Of a DNA stretch of 64,000 nt, positions 1-10,158 are shown piece by piece. Below the pieces are notes generated by a model. It was not told the origin of the DNA, did not search any database, and worked only from the letters and a program-made list of their open reading frames with translations. Position 1 is the stretch's first letter. Every line of letters begins with the position of its first letter. This stretch comes from Sphingomonas chungangi. Its GTDB lineage: Bacteria; Pseudomonadota; Alphaproteobacteria; Sphingomonadales; Sphingomonadaceae. The position numbers were made by a program, and so were the translations under genes. The stretch lies in assembly GCF_013778325.1 (NCBI RefSeq), contig NZ_JACEIB010000003.1, forward strand, positions 1 through 64,000, read 5' to 3'.

Positions 1-81
1 CGCGGCGACAGCCAGCAGGTCAAACGCGCGGTCGAGGCGCTCAAGCGCGACGGACATATCACCCTGGACAAACCGTTCTAG
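1..81 (+). CDS. C-terminal end of an unrecognised protein
   Basis: The first 81 bases are open in frame 1 and end in TAG. They give a 26-residue tail (RGDSQQVKRAVEALKRDGHI, then a few residues ending in KPF) that begins outside the window. The tail is charged and helix-like. It is too short to assign a family. The next gene starts 22 bases downstream with its own ribosome binding site, so the two may be co-transcribed. Confidence 0.5.
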   Translation, partial: RGDSQQVKRAVEALKRDGHITLDKPF

Positions 82-103
82 GACATCAGCGAGGAGAGAC
101 ATC

Positions 104-1060
104 ATGGCGGAGCTGCGCAGGATCGGACGATCGGATCTGGAGACGCCGCCGCTGATCCTCGGCGGCAACGTGTTCGGCTGGACGATCGACGAGGCGACCA
201 GCTTCGCCGTGCTCGACGCTTTCGTCGCGGGTGGCGGGCGAATGATCGACACCGCCGACGTCTATATGGCTTTCGCGCCCGGCAATGTCGGCGGTGAATC
301 TGAAACCATCATCGGCAAGTGGCTGAAACGGCGTGGTCGGCGTGACGACGTGCTGATCACGACCAAGGTCGGCATGCTGGAGATAGACGGGGTGAAGGGG
401 CTGGCGCCGGCGCATATCCACAAGGCGATCGACGCGTCGCTCGCGCGGCTCGGCACCGATTATGTCGACCTGTATCTCGCGCATCAGGACGATGCCCGGG
501 CGGATCAGGGCGAAGTGGCGGAGACATTCGGCGCGCTGGTGAAGGCCGGCAAGGTGCGGACGGTCGGCGCCTCCAATTTCGATGCGGCTCGCCTCGCCTC
601 GGCGATCGACGCGCAGGAGCGCAAGGACCTGGCGCGCTATCAGGCGCTCCAGAACCAGTACAACCTGCTGGAGCGCGCCGATTATGAGGGCGCGGTGCAG
701 GAATATTGCGTCGAGCACGGCATCGGCATGACGCCCTATTATGGCCTGGCGTCGGGTTATCTGACAGGCAAGTACCGGACGCAGGACGATCTGAAGGGTA
801 CGCGCAGCCGCAACGCCCGCAAATATATGGAGAGCAACGGCCCTGCGGTGCTGGCCGGACTCGATGCGGTGGTCGAGGAGACGGGGGCCACCCACGCGCA
901 GATCGCGCTCGCCTGGATCGCCGCCCAGCCGGGCATCGCGGCGCCGATCGCCAGCGCGACCAGCGTCAAACAGCTCGAGGATCTGCTGGGTGCGATGGAA
1001 CTGACGCTGAGTGAGACGCAGCTGAGGGTGCTGAACGAGAAGAGCCGGGCCGCGGCATAG
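104..1060 (+). CDS. Aldo/keto reductase
   Basis: A 318-residue NAD(P)H-dependent oxidoreductase of the aldo/keto reductase superfamily, expected to be a cytoplasmic TIM barrel that reduces carbonyls. The catalytic tetrad is visible: Asp49 and Tyr54 in IDTADVY, Lys88 in LITTKVG and His127 in YLAHQDD. The C-terminal half carries the family's VGASNF and NQYNLL segments. It resembles the tas/YghZ-like group rather than the aldose reductases. The ATG is preceded by a GAGGAGAG Shine-Dalgarno. The substrate cannot be told from sequence. The following gene converges on it with only three bases between the stop codons. Confidence 0.9.
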   Translation: MAELRRIGRSDLETPPLILGGNVFGWTIDEATSFAVLDAFVAGGGRMIDTADVYMAFAPGNVGGESETIIGKWLKRRGRRDDVLITTKVGMLEIDGVKGLAPAHIHKAIDASLARLGTDYVDLYLAHQDDARADQGEVAETFGALVKAGKVRTVGASNFDAARLASAIDAQERKDLARYQALQNQYNLLERADYEGAVQEYCVEHGIGMTPYYGLASGYLTGKYRTQDDLKGTRSRNARKYMESNGPAVLAGLDAVVEETGATHAQIALAWIAAQPGIAAPIASATSVKQLEDLLGAMELTLSETQLRVLNEKSRAAA

Positions 1061-1063
1061 CCG

Positions 1064-1717
1064 TCAGTTCTCCGGCACCAGCTCCATCACGTCGATCTTC
1101 GATTCCCAGGCGGGATCGGGGATCAGCATCCGCCACTGCTTGTCGCCGATGCGCTGCACCGCGCCCACCATGTCGCGATCGGCGTCGCGGCCGTAGGCGA
1201 TCGGCTTCTGCTCGTCGCCGAGGATCATCGTGCCGAGGAAGACGGTGCGCGAAGGCCCGTCTGGATAGAGGCGGCCCGACGGCTTCTGCAGCCCATCGAG
1301 TTCCACCAGCCGCGTGAGCTTGTCTGATGGACGCACCTGGCAGTGGTGCGCGGGATAGGCGATGTAGCTGGTGCGTGCCGTATCCTTCGCGCCAACCTTG
1401 ATCGTCCGGCAGCGATAATGGCCGACCGGGAGCGTCGCGCCGTCCGTCCCCGCGTCGGGATCGAGCAGCCTGCCCTCGGCGTCGATCTCGGCACCATGGC
1501 CGCCCTGCCGCGCCTGATCGAGCCCGGCTACGAAGGCCTTGCGCCAGTCCCTCAGGCGGACGTGATCGGGATCGGTGATAACGTCGTGCCAGTCCGGCAG
1601 GCCATCCGCGCCTGCCGAACCCGGCGCGACCGGCGGGCAGGGCGCCTGGTTGTGCGCGCACGCCGCGAGGCCCGCGCACAGGAAGAGAGCGAGCAGGCGG
1701 GCTGGCGAAAGCGTCAT
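1064..1717 (-). CDS. DUF4893-type lipoprotein
   Basis: A 217-residue protein beginning with a lipoprotein signal: a hydrophobic stretch LLALFLCAGLAAC followed by AHNQ, so Cys is probably lipidated and the protein sits in the cell envelope. The body matches what I remember of the DUF4893 family of sphingomonads, with DWRKAFVAGLDQA near the N-terminus and a Cys pair in HYRCRT and HHCQVRP that could form a disulfide. Function is unknown. The reading frame stays open upstream into the neighbouring gene, but the ATG directly before the signal peptide is the natural start. It is read after bdhA on the same strand but a terminator-like hairpin separates them. Confidence 0.75.
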   Translation of the reverse strand: MTLSPARLLALFLCAGLAACAHNQAPCPPVAPGSAGADGLPDWHDVITDPDHVRLRDWRKAFVAGLDQARQGGHGAEIDAEGRLLDPDAGTDGATLPVGHYRCRTIKVGAKDTARTSYIAYPAHHCQVRPSDKLTRLVELDGLQKPSGRLYPDGPSRTVFLGTMILGDEQKPIAYGRDADRDMVGAVQRIGDKQWRMLIPDPAWESKIDVMELVPEN

Positions 1718-1747
1718 GCGCGAAGTCTTAGCGGGTGGGCGGTAAGC

Positions 1748-1786
1748 GTAAAGCCCTCTCCCGCGAAGAGCGGAAGAGGGCTTCAA
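1748..1786 (-). terminator. Probable terminator of bdhA
   Basis: Inverted repeat AAGCCCTCT (1751-1759) and AGAGGGCTT (1775-1783). Read on the minus strand the stem is followed by TTTACG, consistent with a rho-independent terminator directly after the 3-hydroxybutyrate dehydrogenase gene. Confidence 0.6.
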
Positions 1787-1788
1787 GA

Positions 1789-2571
1789 TCACTCCGCCGT
1801 CCAGCCGCCGTCGATCGAGTAGTTGGAGCCGGTGATCTGCGCCGCCTCGTCGCGGCACAGGAACACCGCCAGCGCCGCCACCTGCTCGGCGGTGACGAAC
1901 TGCTTGGTCGGCTGGCCGTCCAGCAGCACGTCGTTGATCACCTGATCGCGCGTCAAGTTGCGCGCCTTCATCGTGTCCGGGATCTGGTTCTCGACCAGCG
2001 GCGTCCAGACATAGCCCGGCGAGATGCAGTTCACCGTCGTGCCGAAGGTGGCGAGCTCCAGCGCCGCCGTCTTGGTGAGGCCGGCGATGCCGTGCTTGGC
2101 GGTGACGTAGGCCGACTTGAACGGCGAGGCGACCAGCGAGTGCGCCGAGGCCGTGGAGATGAAGCGGCCCCACTTCTTTTCCTTGAAGTATGGGATAGAC
2201 GCCCGCAGCAGCAGGAAGGCCGAGGTCAGGTTGATCGCGATGATCTGGTTCCACTTGTCGATCGGGAAGCTCTCGATCGGCTCGACATGCTGGATGCCGG
2301 CATTGGCGATGACGATGTCCGGCCCGCCCAGCTCGTCGTGGCAGCGCTTGACCATCGCCGCGACCTCGTCGGGCTTGGTCATGTCGGCGCCGTCGTAAAG
2401 CGCCTTGCTGGAGGTCGCCTCGAGGCCGGCGCGCTCTTTCTCGATCGCGTCGGCGTCGCCGAAGCCGTTGATCATCACCTGCGCGCCCTCGGCCGCCAGC
2501 GCCTTAGCGTAAGCGAGCCCGATGCCCGAGGTGGAGCCGGTGACGAGCGCGGTCTTGCCTTTGAGGAACAT
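1789..2571 (-). CDS. bdhA: D-3-hydroxybutyrate dehydrogenase
   Basis: A 260-residue classical short-chain dehydrogenase that should interconvert D-3-hydroxybutyrate and acetoacetate with NAD, a step in ketone body and polyhydroxybutyrate use. The Rossmann motif TGSTSGIG lies at residues 11-18, NAG appears in the central sheet, and the catalytic Tyr and Lys are in YVTAKHG. The overall match, including GFGDADAIEKERAGLE and the C-terminal QITGSNYSIDGGWTAE, is to bacterial 3-hydroxybutyrate dehydrogenase rather than to a generic SDR. It lies 27 bases after the patatin-like gene on the same strand, a common pairing, and both probably form one transcript for storage polymer or lipid turnover. Confidence 0.9.
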   Translation of the reverse strand: MFLKGKTALVTGSTSGIGLAYAKALAAEGAQVMINGFGDADAIEKERAGLEATSSKALYDGADMTKPDEVAAMVKRCHDELGGPDIVIANAGIQHVEPIESFPIDKWNQIIAINLTSAFLLLRASIPYFKEKKWGRFISTASAHSLVASPFKSAYVTAKHGIAGLTKTAALELATFGTTVNCISPGYVWTPLVENQIPDTMKARNLTRDQVINDVLLDGQPTKQFVTAEQVAALAVFLCRDEAAQITGSNYSIDGGWTAE

Positions 2572-2598
2572 GGGGGGAGACTCCTTGGCTGAGGGGGA

Positions 2599-3741
2599 TC
2601 AGGGGCGGTTGAGATCGAAGGCCATCGTCTTGCGGCCGGAAATATCCTTGGCGAGCACCGCCGAATTCCTGATCGTCCGCGCCACCGCATCACGTCCGGC
2701 CTGCCAATGCTCCAGCCGGGTGCGCTCGGAAAACTCGTAGTCGCGCGATCCGCCCTCCCAGGCATTGGCACGGTAGATCATCTGGACGAGCGCGACGGCA
2801 TGGTCGTGAGCGATCGCGGTGAGCTCCTTCACGTCGGGATCGTCGTGCAGCTCGGGCGGCAGCTTGGCGAGCACGCGCTGCGCCACTTCGCGCTTCTTGC
2901 GGCCCTGCATCAACTGATCCGAGATGGTGCGGGTGCGGCTGGAATACTGGATCTCCTTGGCGCGCGCGTTCACGTCCATCATCGTCCTGGGCATCGCGCC
3001 CTTGGACGAGAAGAGATCCACCTGGAAGATCAGCATGTCATCGGTCTGGTTGTCGAGGACGTGGCTCAAGGGCGTGTTGGAGACCACGCCGCCGTCCCAA
3101 TACCATTTGCCCTCGATCTCGACCGGCGGCAGGCCGGGCGGCAGCGCGCCCGAGGCCATGATGTGGCGATGGTCGATGCGATCGTGCTTCGTATCGAAGA
3201 AGCGGAAATTGCCGCTCTCGATCTCCACCGCGCCCACCGACAGCCGCACCGGGCCGTCGTTGAGCAGATCCCAGTCGACCAGCCCGTTCAGCGTCTCGAT
3301 CAGCGGCGTGGTGTCGTAGAAGCTGAGCGCCTCGATCGTGCCGGGGATCGCCATGATCGGCGGCCAGGGGCGCGGCGAGAAGAAGCCCGGCACGCCGGCG
3401 GTGGCGACCATGCCGGCGGACCATTCGTTGAGCAGCTCGCGCATCTGGTCGGTGACGAGCGGGATCGGGAAGCTCGGCAGCGCCGAAGTCAGGATCGCCC
3501 ACATTTCCTTCAGTCGGGCGACGCGCCGCTCGGGCGGATTGCCCGCGATGATCGCGGCGTTGACCGCGCCGATCGAGATGCCCGCCACCCAGTCGATGGG
3601 GATATGCGCCTCGTCGAGCGCCTCGAAGATGCCGCCCTGGAAGGAGCCGAGAGCGCCGCCCCCCTGCAGGACGAGCGCCACCTTGGGTGGCAGAGGCATC
3701 GGTGCGAGCGACCTGCGCCGCTGAGGATCGGCTTCGGACAT
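2599..3741 (-). CDS. Patatin-like phospholipase (DUF3734 type)
   Basis: A serine acyl-hydrolase of the patatin family, about 380 residues. The oxyanion-hole motif QGGGALGSFQGG, the nucleophile elbow GISIG and the catalytic Asp in DGGVVSNTP are all present, so it should be active on lipid esters. The C-terminal third resembles the DUF3734 extension of alphaproteobacterial patatins. I chose the ATG at 3741 (MSEADPQ) because AAAAGGA lies upstream; in-frame ATGs at 3768 and 3801 are possible but lack a good site. The gene precedes bdhA with a 27-base gap, suggesting a shared role in lipid or polyhydroxybutyrate metabolism. Confidence 0.85.
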   Translation of the reverse strand: MSEADPQRRRSLAPMPLPPKVALVLQGGGALGSFQGGIFEALDEAHIPIDWVAGISIGAVNAAIIAGNPPERRVARLKEMWAILTSALPSFPIPLVTDQMRELLNEWSAGMVATAGVPGFFSPRPWPPIMAIPGTIEALSFYDTTPLIETLNGLVDWDLLNDGPVRLSVGAVEIESGNFRFFDTKHDRIDHRHIMASGALPPGLPPVEIEGKWYWDGGVVSNTPLSHVLDNQTDDMLIFQVDLFSSKGAMPRTMMDVNARAKEIQYSSRTRTISDQLMQGRKKREVAQRVLAKLPPELHDDPDVKELTAIAHDHAVALVQMIYRANAWEGGSRDYEFSERTRLEHWQAGRDAVARTIRNSAVLAKDISGRKTMAFDLNRP

Positions 3742-3856
3742 GGCGGCAAGATGATCCTTTTGCTGCATTGCATCAAGCACAGGATCATGACGATTTTGCA
3801 ACGGTTCGCGACGGCGCGCATTATGGTTGGCGGGTGATTCTCCCGAGGGGTGGACG

Positions 3857-4771
3857 ATGCGGCTCGACGACTACCGGACCAGCGACAATGTCGGCGACGA
3901 GCGCGGCCAGGATTATGGTGGAGGCGGCGGCTTCGGCGGCGGTGGCGGATTGCTGCCGCTGCTGTTCGGGATCGTCGGCAGCCGCTTCGGCATCGGCGGC
4001 ATCGTCGTCCTGGTGATCGGCGCGATGCTGTTCGGCGTGAACCCGCTCGGGCTGATGGGTGGCGGCCAGAATGCGTTGCCGGCCGGCGGCGGCCCGACGA
4101 TCAGCCACGAGGGCGCGGCCAAGGCCTGCTCGGCCAACGCGCTGAGCAAATTCTCCTGCCAGGTGCTTGCCAGTACCGAGGATACGTGGGGGCCGATCTT
4201 CGCCCAGCAGGGCAAGGAATACACCCCGACCGCCTTGATCTTCTACAGCCGCAACGGCCAGTCCGGCTGCGGCGCCGCGCAATCGGCGATGGGGCCGTTC
4301 TACTGCCCCAACGACAAGCGCATCTATCTCGACACCGAATTCTACGACGAGCTGCAGAACCGCTTCAAGGTGAACGGCAATTTCGCCCAGGCCTATGTGA
4401 TCGCGCACGAGGTGGGCCACCACGTGCAGGACGAGCTCGGCATCCTAGGCGAGGAGAATCAGAAGCAGCAGTCGGCCTCGACGAAGCAGTCCAACGCCAT
4501 CCAGGTGCTGATCGAGCTGCAGGCGGATTGCTTCGCCGGCGTGTGGGCGGCGCACAACCGCGACCGGATCGAGCCGGGCGACGTCGAGAGCGGCCTCAAC
4601 GCCGCGCACGCGATCGGCGACGACACGCTTCAGCAGGAGGCGCAGGGACGGGTGGTGCCGGACAGCTTCACCCACGGCACCTCGGCCGAGCGGATGAAGT
4701 GGCTCAAGCGCGGGATCGACAGCGGCGATCCCAACCAGTGCGACACCTTCTCGGCGGGCGCGGACGGATAG
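3857..4771 (+). CDS. YpfJ-family neutral zinc metallopeptidase
   Basis: A 304-residue membrane-anchored protein of the YpfJ (KPN_02809) family. It starts MRLDDYRTSDNVGDERG, the usual opening of this family, so the ATG at 3857 with GAGGGG upstream is preferred over an earlier in-frame ATG. A glycine-rich linker precedes one transmembrane helix (about residues 40-65). The catalytic zinc motif HEVGHH is in the AHEVGHHVQ segment, and the third ligand is probably in ELQADCFAG. Homologues are putative proteases of unknown substrate. It is divergently oriented to the patatin gene, with about 115 bases between the starts. Confidence 0.87.
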   Translation: MRLDDYRTSDNVGDERGQDYGGGGGFGGGGGLLPLLFGIVGSRFGIGGIVVLVIGAMLFGVNPLGLMGGGQNALPAGGGPTISHEGAAKACSANALSKFSCQVLASTEDTWGPIFAQQGKEYTPTALIFYSRNGQSGCGAAQSAMGPFYCPNDKRIYLDTEFYDELQNRFKVNGNFAQAYVIAHEVGHHVQDELGILGEENQKQQSASTKQSNAIQVLIELQADCFAGVWAAHNRDRIEPGDVESGLNAAHAIGDDTLQQEAQGRVVPDSFTHGTSAERMKWLKRGIDSGDPNQCDTFSAGADG

Positions 4772-4785
4772 GGTATAAACCCGTC

Positions 4786-4901
4786 CCGTTCGTGCTGAGG
4801 AGCCGCTGAGCTTGTCGAAGCAGCGTCTCGAAGCACGGCAGCAGCGCATGCCCTTCGAGACGGGCATTCGACTACGCTCAGTCCCTCCTCAGGGCGAACG
4901 G
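4786..4901. repeat. Dispersed inverted repeat, long form (copy 1)
   Basis: A 116-base element bounded by CCGTTCGTGCTGAGG and its near complement ending CCTCAGGGCGAACGG. Inside are CTGAGCTTGTCGAAG and a second inner inverted pair around CGTCTCGAAG / CTTCGAGACG. It lies between the YpfJ gene and a convergent hypothetical gene. The same design recurs six more times in the window (7768, 16352, 22061, 29509, 44373, 57528). It could fold as a long hairpin in RNA and serve as a bidirectional terminator. Confidence 0.85.
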
Positions 4902-4914
4902 ATATTTCCAGATT

Positions 4915-5352
4915 TCACGCGGCGCTGCGGTAGCTTGTGGGCGGGGGCTGCTGTGCGCCGGCGCAGTAGCGCGCTTCCACTTCGGCAGCCGCCAGATGCT
5001 TGCGGATGCGCGCCATCATCGCCAGCGCGTCGAGCCGGTAGCCGGCCCAGCGTTCGATCACCGGATTGATCGTGCAATCGCGGGAGAAGGCGCGGAAATC
5101 CTGCGCGAGGGCGGCGCATTCGGCGGCCACGATCTTCAGCCGCGCGCTGCTCGCCGGATCGGGCGCGGCGCAGGGGCCGAACAGCTCGCGATCGGCGAAC
5201 AGGTGATAGGCGGTGAGGATGCGCGCCATGCGGTTGCGCGCGAGATCGAGCATCAGGCTGTCTGCCGGCACGGCGTGGCCGAGCTTGGTCTCGGCCTCGT
5301 CCATGATCGAGAGCATCCGATCGCGATATTCGGTGAAGGCTTGCAGCGTCAC
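4915..5352 (-). CDS. Hypothetical protein, mostly helical
   Basis: A 145-residue protein of no family I recognise. It starts at GTG, supported by a strong AAAGGGGG Shine-Dalgarno about 10 bases upstream. It appears all-helical and soluble, with no signal peptide or membrane segment. It contains three cysteines (GPCAAP, AAECAAL, RDCTINP) and another near the end (RYCAGAQQ), and a run MLDLARNRMARILTAYHLF. It stands alone between repeat copy 1 and a gap before the ABC-F gene. A helical bundle protein is a guess from composition only. Confidence 0.6.
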   Translation of the reverse strand: MTLQAFTEYRDRMLSIMDEAETKLGHAVPADSLMLDLARNRMARILTAYHLFADRELFGPCAAPDPASSARLKIVAAECAALAQDFRAFSRDCTINPVIERWAGYRLDALAMMARIRKHLAAAEVEARYCAGAQQPPPTSYRSAA

Positions 5353-5540
5353 ACCCGACCCCCTTTGGTGATGGGACCGGGATGGGCGGACGCGGTTATC
5401 GAAATCTTACCGCGAGGCCCGGCGGCGGGGGTGCTTCCACCAATGTCGCAGGCGGGCTTGGACGTTGGTCGACCGAAAAATCGGATTTGATCCGATTCTC
5501 CCGTCGAAACCGTATGTTGCGAGGAAGAACGGGATTCGGC

Positions 5541-7325
<1,785 letters not shown>

Positions 7326-7442
7326 GCTCGCGCAGCTAGGCGATATGCGGCCGGAATGTAACCCTGGGCGATGCAAATCCGCCACAGATCGCCGCGCCGC
7401 GCAACGAAGCCCTATTCACGGGTTGTTCAACGCCCCGAAGCT

Positions 7443-7757
7443 ATGCCAGCCATCATGTCGATGAAGCGTTTCGTCCTGTGCCTGTCGCTGATCGGAGCCG
7501 TCTCCACGGCTGCCGATGCGTGGCCGCGCCGGTCGATGGAGCAGTTCCGGGCGCGCGAGATGCGCCGCGAGGGCGGCCCGCCGCTGCGCGACATCCAGCG
7601 CCAGTGGCAGGGGCGGATGCCGGGCTACGACTATCTGGGATCGGATTACGATCCGGACCAGGGCAGCTACCGGCTGAAATATATGCGCGATGGCTCGGTG
7701 TCCTGGGTGGACGTCGACGGCCGCACGGGCCGCGAGGTCCGGCGTTCGCCGCGCTAA
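7443..7757 (+). CDS. Small secreted protein, PepSY-like
   Basis: About 104 residues with a signal peptide (MKRFVLCLSLIGAVSTAADA) that should direct it to the periplasm. The mature part is basic and ends YRLKYMRDGSVSWVDVDGRTGREV, which looks like the end of a PepSY-type fold, often found beside PhoP/PhoQ-like genes in alphaproteobacteria. Three in-frame ATGs (7443, 7455, 7461) are possible; 7443 follows GAAG. A repeat separates it from the two-component genes downstream, so it is probably a separate transcription unit. The PepSY assignment is tentative. Confidence 0.6.
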   Translation: MPAIMSMKRFVLCLSLIGAVSTAADAWPRRSMEQFRAREMRREGGPPLRDIQRQWQGRMPGYDYLGSDYDPDQGSYRLKYMRDGSVSWVDVDGRTGREVRRSPR

Positions 7758-7767
7758 ACAGGCCATT

Positions 7768-7889
7768 CCGTTCATGCTGAGGAGCCGCTGAGCCTGTCGA
7801 AGCGGCGTCTCGAAGCACCTTGCACATGCCCTTCGAGACGGACCTTCGCCTCCGCTTCGCTCCGCTCAGTCCCTCCTCAGGGCGAACGG
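7768..7889. repeat. Dispersed inverted repeat, long form (copy 2)
   Basis: A 122-base element from CCGTTCATGCTGAGG to CCTCAGGGCGAACGG with the inner pair CGTCTCGAAG / CTTCGAGACG. It is very close to copies 1 and 7. It sits between the small secreted protein gene and the response regulator gene. Confidence 0.85.
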
Positions 7890-7989
7890 ACTGGTGTAAG
7901 CTGAATATATCGCAACCGTTCCGTTGCTTGCCCGTTCAGCTTCCCCGCGCCACATAGGGGCGAAGGATCACAGAAAGGGCCGAACCGCC

Positions 7990-8664
7990 ATGCGCATTCT
8001 CGTCGTCGAAGACGAACCCACGCTGGGCCGCCAGCTGCGCGCCACGCTGGAGGGCGCGGGCTATGCCGTCGATCTCGCCACCGATGGCGAGGACGGCCAT
8101 TATCTCGGCTCCACCGAAACCTATGACGCGATCATCCTCGATCTGGGGCTTCCCGAGGTCGACGGGCTGACCGTCCTCGATCGCTGGCGCAAGGACGGCA
8201 AGGACATGCCCGTCCTCGTGCTCACCGCGCGAGACAGCTGGTCGGACAAGGTGGCGGGCCTCGATGCCGGCGCCGACGACTATCTCGCCAAGCCCTTCCA
8301 GACCGAGGAGCTGATCGCTCGCCTGCGCGCGCTGATCCGCCGGGCTTCGGGCAACGCCTCGTCCGAGCTGATCGCCGGCGACGTGCGGCTCGATACCCGC
8401 TCCGGCAAGGTCACCCGCGCCGGCGAGCCGGTGAAGCTGACCGCGCAGGAATATAAGCTGCTCAGCTACCTGATGCACCACAAGGGCAAGGTGGTGAGCC
8501 GCACCGAGCTGATCGAGCATATCTACGATCAGGATTTCGATCGCGACTCCAACACGATCGAGGTGTTCGTCACCCGCATCCGCAAGAAGCTCGGGCAGGA
8601 CATCATCACCACCATCCGGGGCCTGGGCTACAGCCTTGAAGAGCCCGACGCAGCAACCGCCTGA
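7990..8664 (+). CDS. OmpR/PhoP-type response regulator
   Basis: A 224-residue two-component regulator. The receiver domain (residues 1-115) has the acidic pair EDE, phospho-acceptor Asp51 in ILDLGLPEVDG, Thr in LVLTARD and Lys in LAKPF. A winged-helix DNA-binding domain follows (about 130-220) with the usual RDSNTIEVFVTRIRKKL and TIRGLGYSL segments. The closest named relatives are PhoP-like regulators. The ATG at 7990 has AAAGGG upstream; the open frame reaches further but the protein begins naturally at MRILVVEDEP. Its stop overlaps the start region of the histidine kinase gene by 29 bases, so the two are translationally coupled. Confidence 0.92.
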   Translation: MRILVVEDEPTLGRQLRATLEGAGYAVDLATDGEDGHYLGSTETYDAIILDLGLPEVDGLTVLDRWRKDGKDMPVLVLTARDSWSDKVAGLDAGADDYLAKPFQTEELIARLRALIRRASGNASSELIAGDVRLDTRSGKVTRAGEPVKLTAQEYKLLSYLMHHKGKVVSRTELIEHIYDQDFDRDSNTIEVFVTRIRKKLGQDIITTIRGLGYSLEEPDAATA

Positions 8665-10123
8665 GGAGCCACCTCCCACACCCGCGCCCGCCGAGGATCG
8701 GCGCGAGCGCTGGTGGCGGGCCGTGGTGAACGTCCTGCGGATCATGGCTTTCCTCCGACCGCACGGGCGCGAATGGGGGCGGGACGGGCGCACCTCCGGC
8801 TCGCTGACGCGGCGCATGATCGGCGTCGCGGCGCTGTGGATCCTGGTGCTGCTGTCCGGTGGCGCGTTCGCGCTCAATCGGCTGCTGGTGGACGCGCTCA
8901 CCCGGAACTTCGATTCCAACCTCGATTACGTCCTCAAGGCAATGATCGTGCAGGCCGAGATTGGCCCGGATCAGGAAGTGCGCTTCAACCGCCCGCTCGC
9001 CGACCAGCGTTTCCTGGAGCCCTATTCCGGCCTCTACTGGCAGGTCTCCGGCAAGGGGCATGATCCCTTTCCGTCGCGATCGCTGTGGGACCAGACGCTC
9101 GACGTGAACCTCGACAAGTCGGTGCCGGTCGAGGCCTCCTATGACAACAAGCAGTTCAAGGACGAGCCGTTGCGCGTGCTGGAGCGCGACGTGAAGCTGC
9201 CGGGTTCGAAGACGACGTGGCGCTTCCAGGTGGCCGAAAGCCGCGACACGCTGGACGACCAGATCGGCGTGCTGCGCAAGACGATGGTGCGCAGCTTCGC
9301 GATCCTCGGGCTGGGCCTGATCCTGATGTCGGCGCTGCAGACCATCTACGGCCTGTGGCCGCTGCGGCGGGTTCGGCTCGCCATCGCCGGCGTGCGGTCG
9401 GGGCGGTTCAGCCGGGTGGACGTGAAGCTGCCGGTCGAAATCCGGCCGATGGTGGAAGAGCTGAACGATCTGCTCGCCCACAACGAGCGACAGGCGGAGG
9501 AGGCGCGCACCCATGCCGGCAACCTCGCCCATGCGCTCAAGACGCCGCTGACGGTGATCATGAACGAGGCGACTGCGCGCTCGCCCGATCTCAACGCCAC
9601 GGTGATGCGCGAGGCGCGGACGATGCGGCGGCAGGTCGACCACCACCTCGCCCGCGCCCGCGCCGTCGGACGGCGCGGGTCGGCGCAGAGCCGGGCGGAT
9701 GTCTGGGCCTCGCTGCAGGCGGTGGAGCGCGCCGTGGACCGGCTGTTCCCCGAGGCGGTGATCGACCTCGACGGCGAGAAGGGGCTGGCGGTCCGCGTCG
9801 AGCGGCAGGACCTCGACGAGCTGCTCGGCAACCTGATGGAGAATGCGGCGAAATATGGCGGCGGGCGTGTGTTCGCGACGGTCACAGCCAAGGCCCCGAT
9901 GGTCGAGGTCATGATCGAGGATGACGGCCGCGGTATCCCCGAGGCCGAGCGCGAGAAGATCTTCGGGCGCGGCGCGCGGCTGGATACGGGCAAGCCGGGC
10001 ACGGGGCTGGGCCTCGCCATCGTGCGCGACGTGGCGGAGATATACGGCGGCACGGTGGCGCTGGAGGAGAGCGAGGATCTCGGCGGGCTGCTGGTGAGGC
10101 TGAGCCTGCCGCTGGCGGGGTAA
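8636..10123 (+). CDS. PhoQ-like sensor histidine kinase
   Basis: A membrane sensor kinase partner of the preceding regulator, up to 495 residues. A Pro-rich cytoplasmic N-terminus is followed by a first membrane helix (about residues 62-82), a periplasmic sensor of roughly 130 residues, a second helix near residues 222-243, HAMP-like sequence, the phospho-acceptor box LAHALKTPLT, the N box NLMENAAKYG, and ATP-binding glycine boxes DDGRGIP and GTGLGLAI. The start given is a TTG that overlaps the regulator gene by 29 bases; GTG at 8723 or ATG at 8744 are alternatives and would not remove the sensor. The stimulus is unknown; PhoQ relatives sense cations or envelope stress. Confidence 0.88.
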   Translation: MKSPTQQPPEEPPPTPAPAEDRRERWWRAVVNVLRIMAFLRPHGREWGRDGRTSGSLTRRMIGVAALWILVLLSGGAFALNRLLVDALTRNFDSNLDYVLKAMIVQAEIGPDQEVRFNRPLADQRFLEPYSGLYWQVSGKGHDPFPSRSLWDQTLDVNLDKSVPVEASYDNKQFKDEPLRVLERDVKLPGSKTTWRFQVAESRDTLDDQIGVLRKTMVRSFAILGLGLILMSALQTIYGLWPLRRVRLAIAGVRSGRFSRVDVKLPVEIRPMVEELNDLLAHNERQAEEARTHAGNLAHALKTPLTVIMNEATARSPDLNATVMREARTMRRQVDHHLARARAVGRRGSAQSRADVWASLQAVERAVDRLFPEAVIDLDGEKGLAVRVERQDLDELLGNLMENAAKYGGGRVFATVTAKAPMVEVMIEDDGRGIPEAEREKIFGRGARLDTGKPGTGLGLAIVRDVAEIYGGTVALEESEDLGGLLVRLSLPLAG

Positions 10124-10132
10124 CCCCAAAAC

Positions 10133-10153
10133 ACCTCCCCGGAACGGGGAGGT
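10133..10153 (-). terminator. Terminator between convergent genes
   Basis: A 9-bp perfect stem ACCTCCCCG / CGGGGAGGT with a 3-base loop. On the minus strand it is followed by GTTTTGGGG, so it probably ends the HAD phosphatase transcript and may also stop the kinase transcript. Confidence 0.6.
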
Positions 10154-10158
10154 AGGGG

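Noticed and set aside
1064-2254. A 396-codon frame extending the DUF4893 lipoprotein upstream
   Set aside because: The extra part is an antiframe of bdhA; the lipoprotein signal and ATG at 1717 define the true start.
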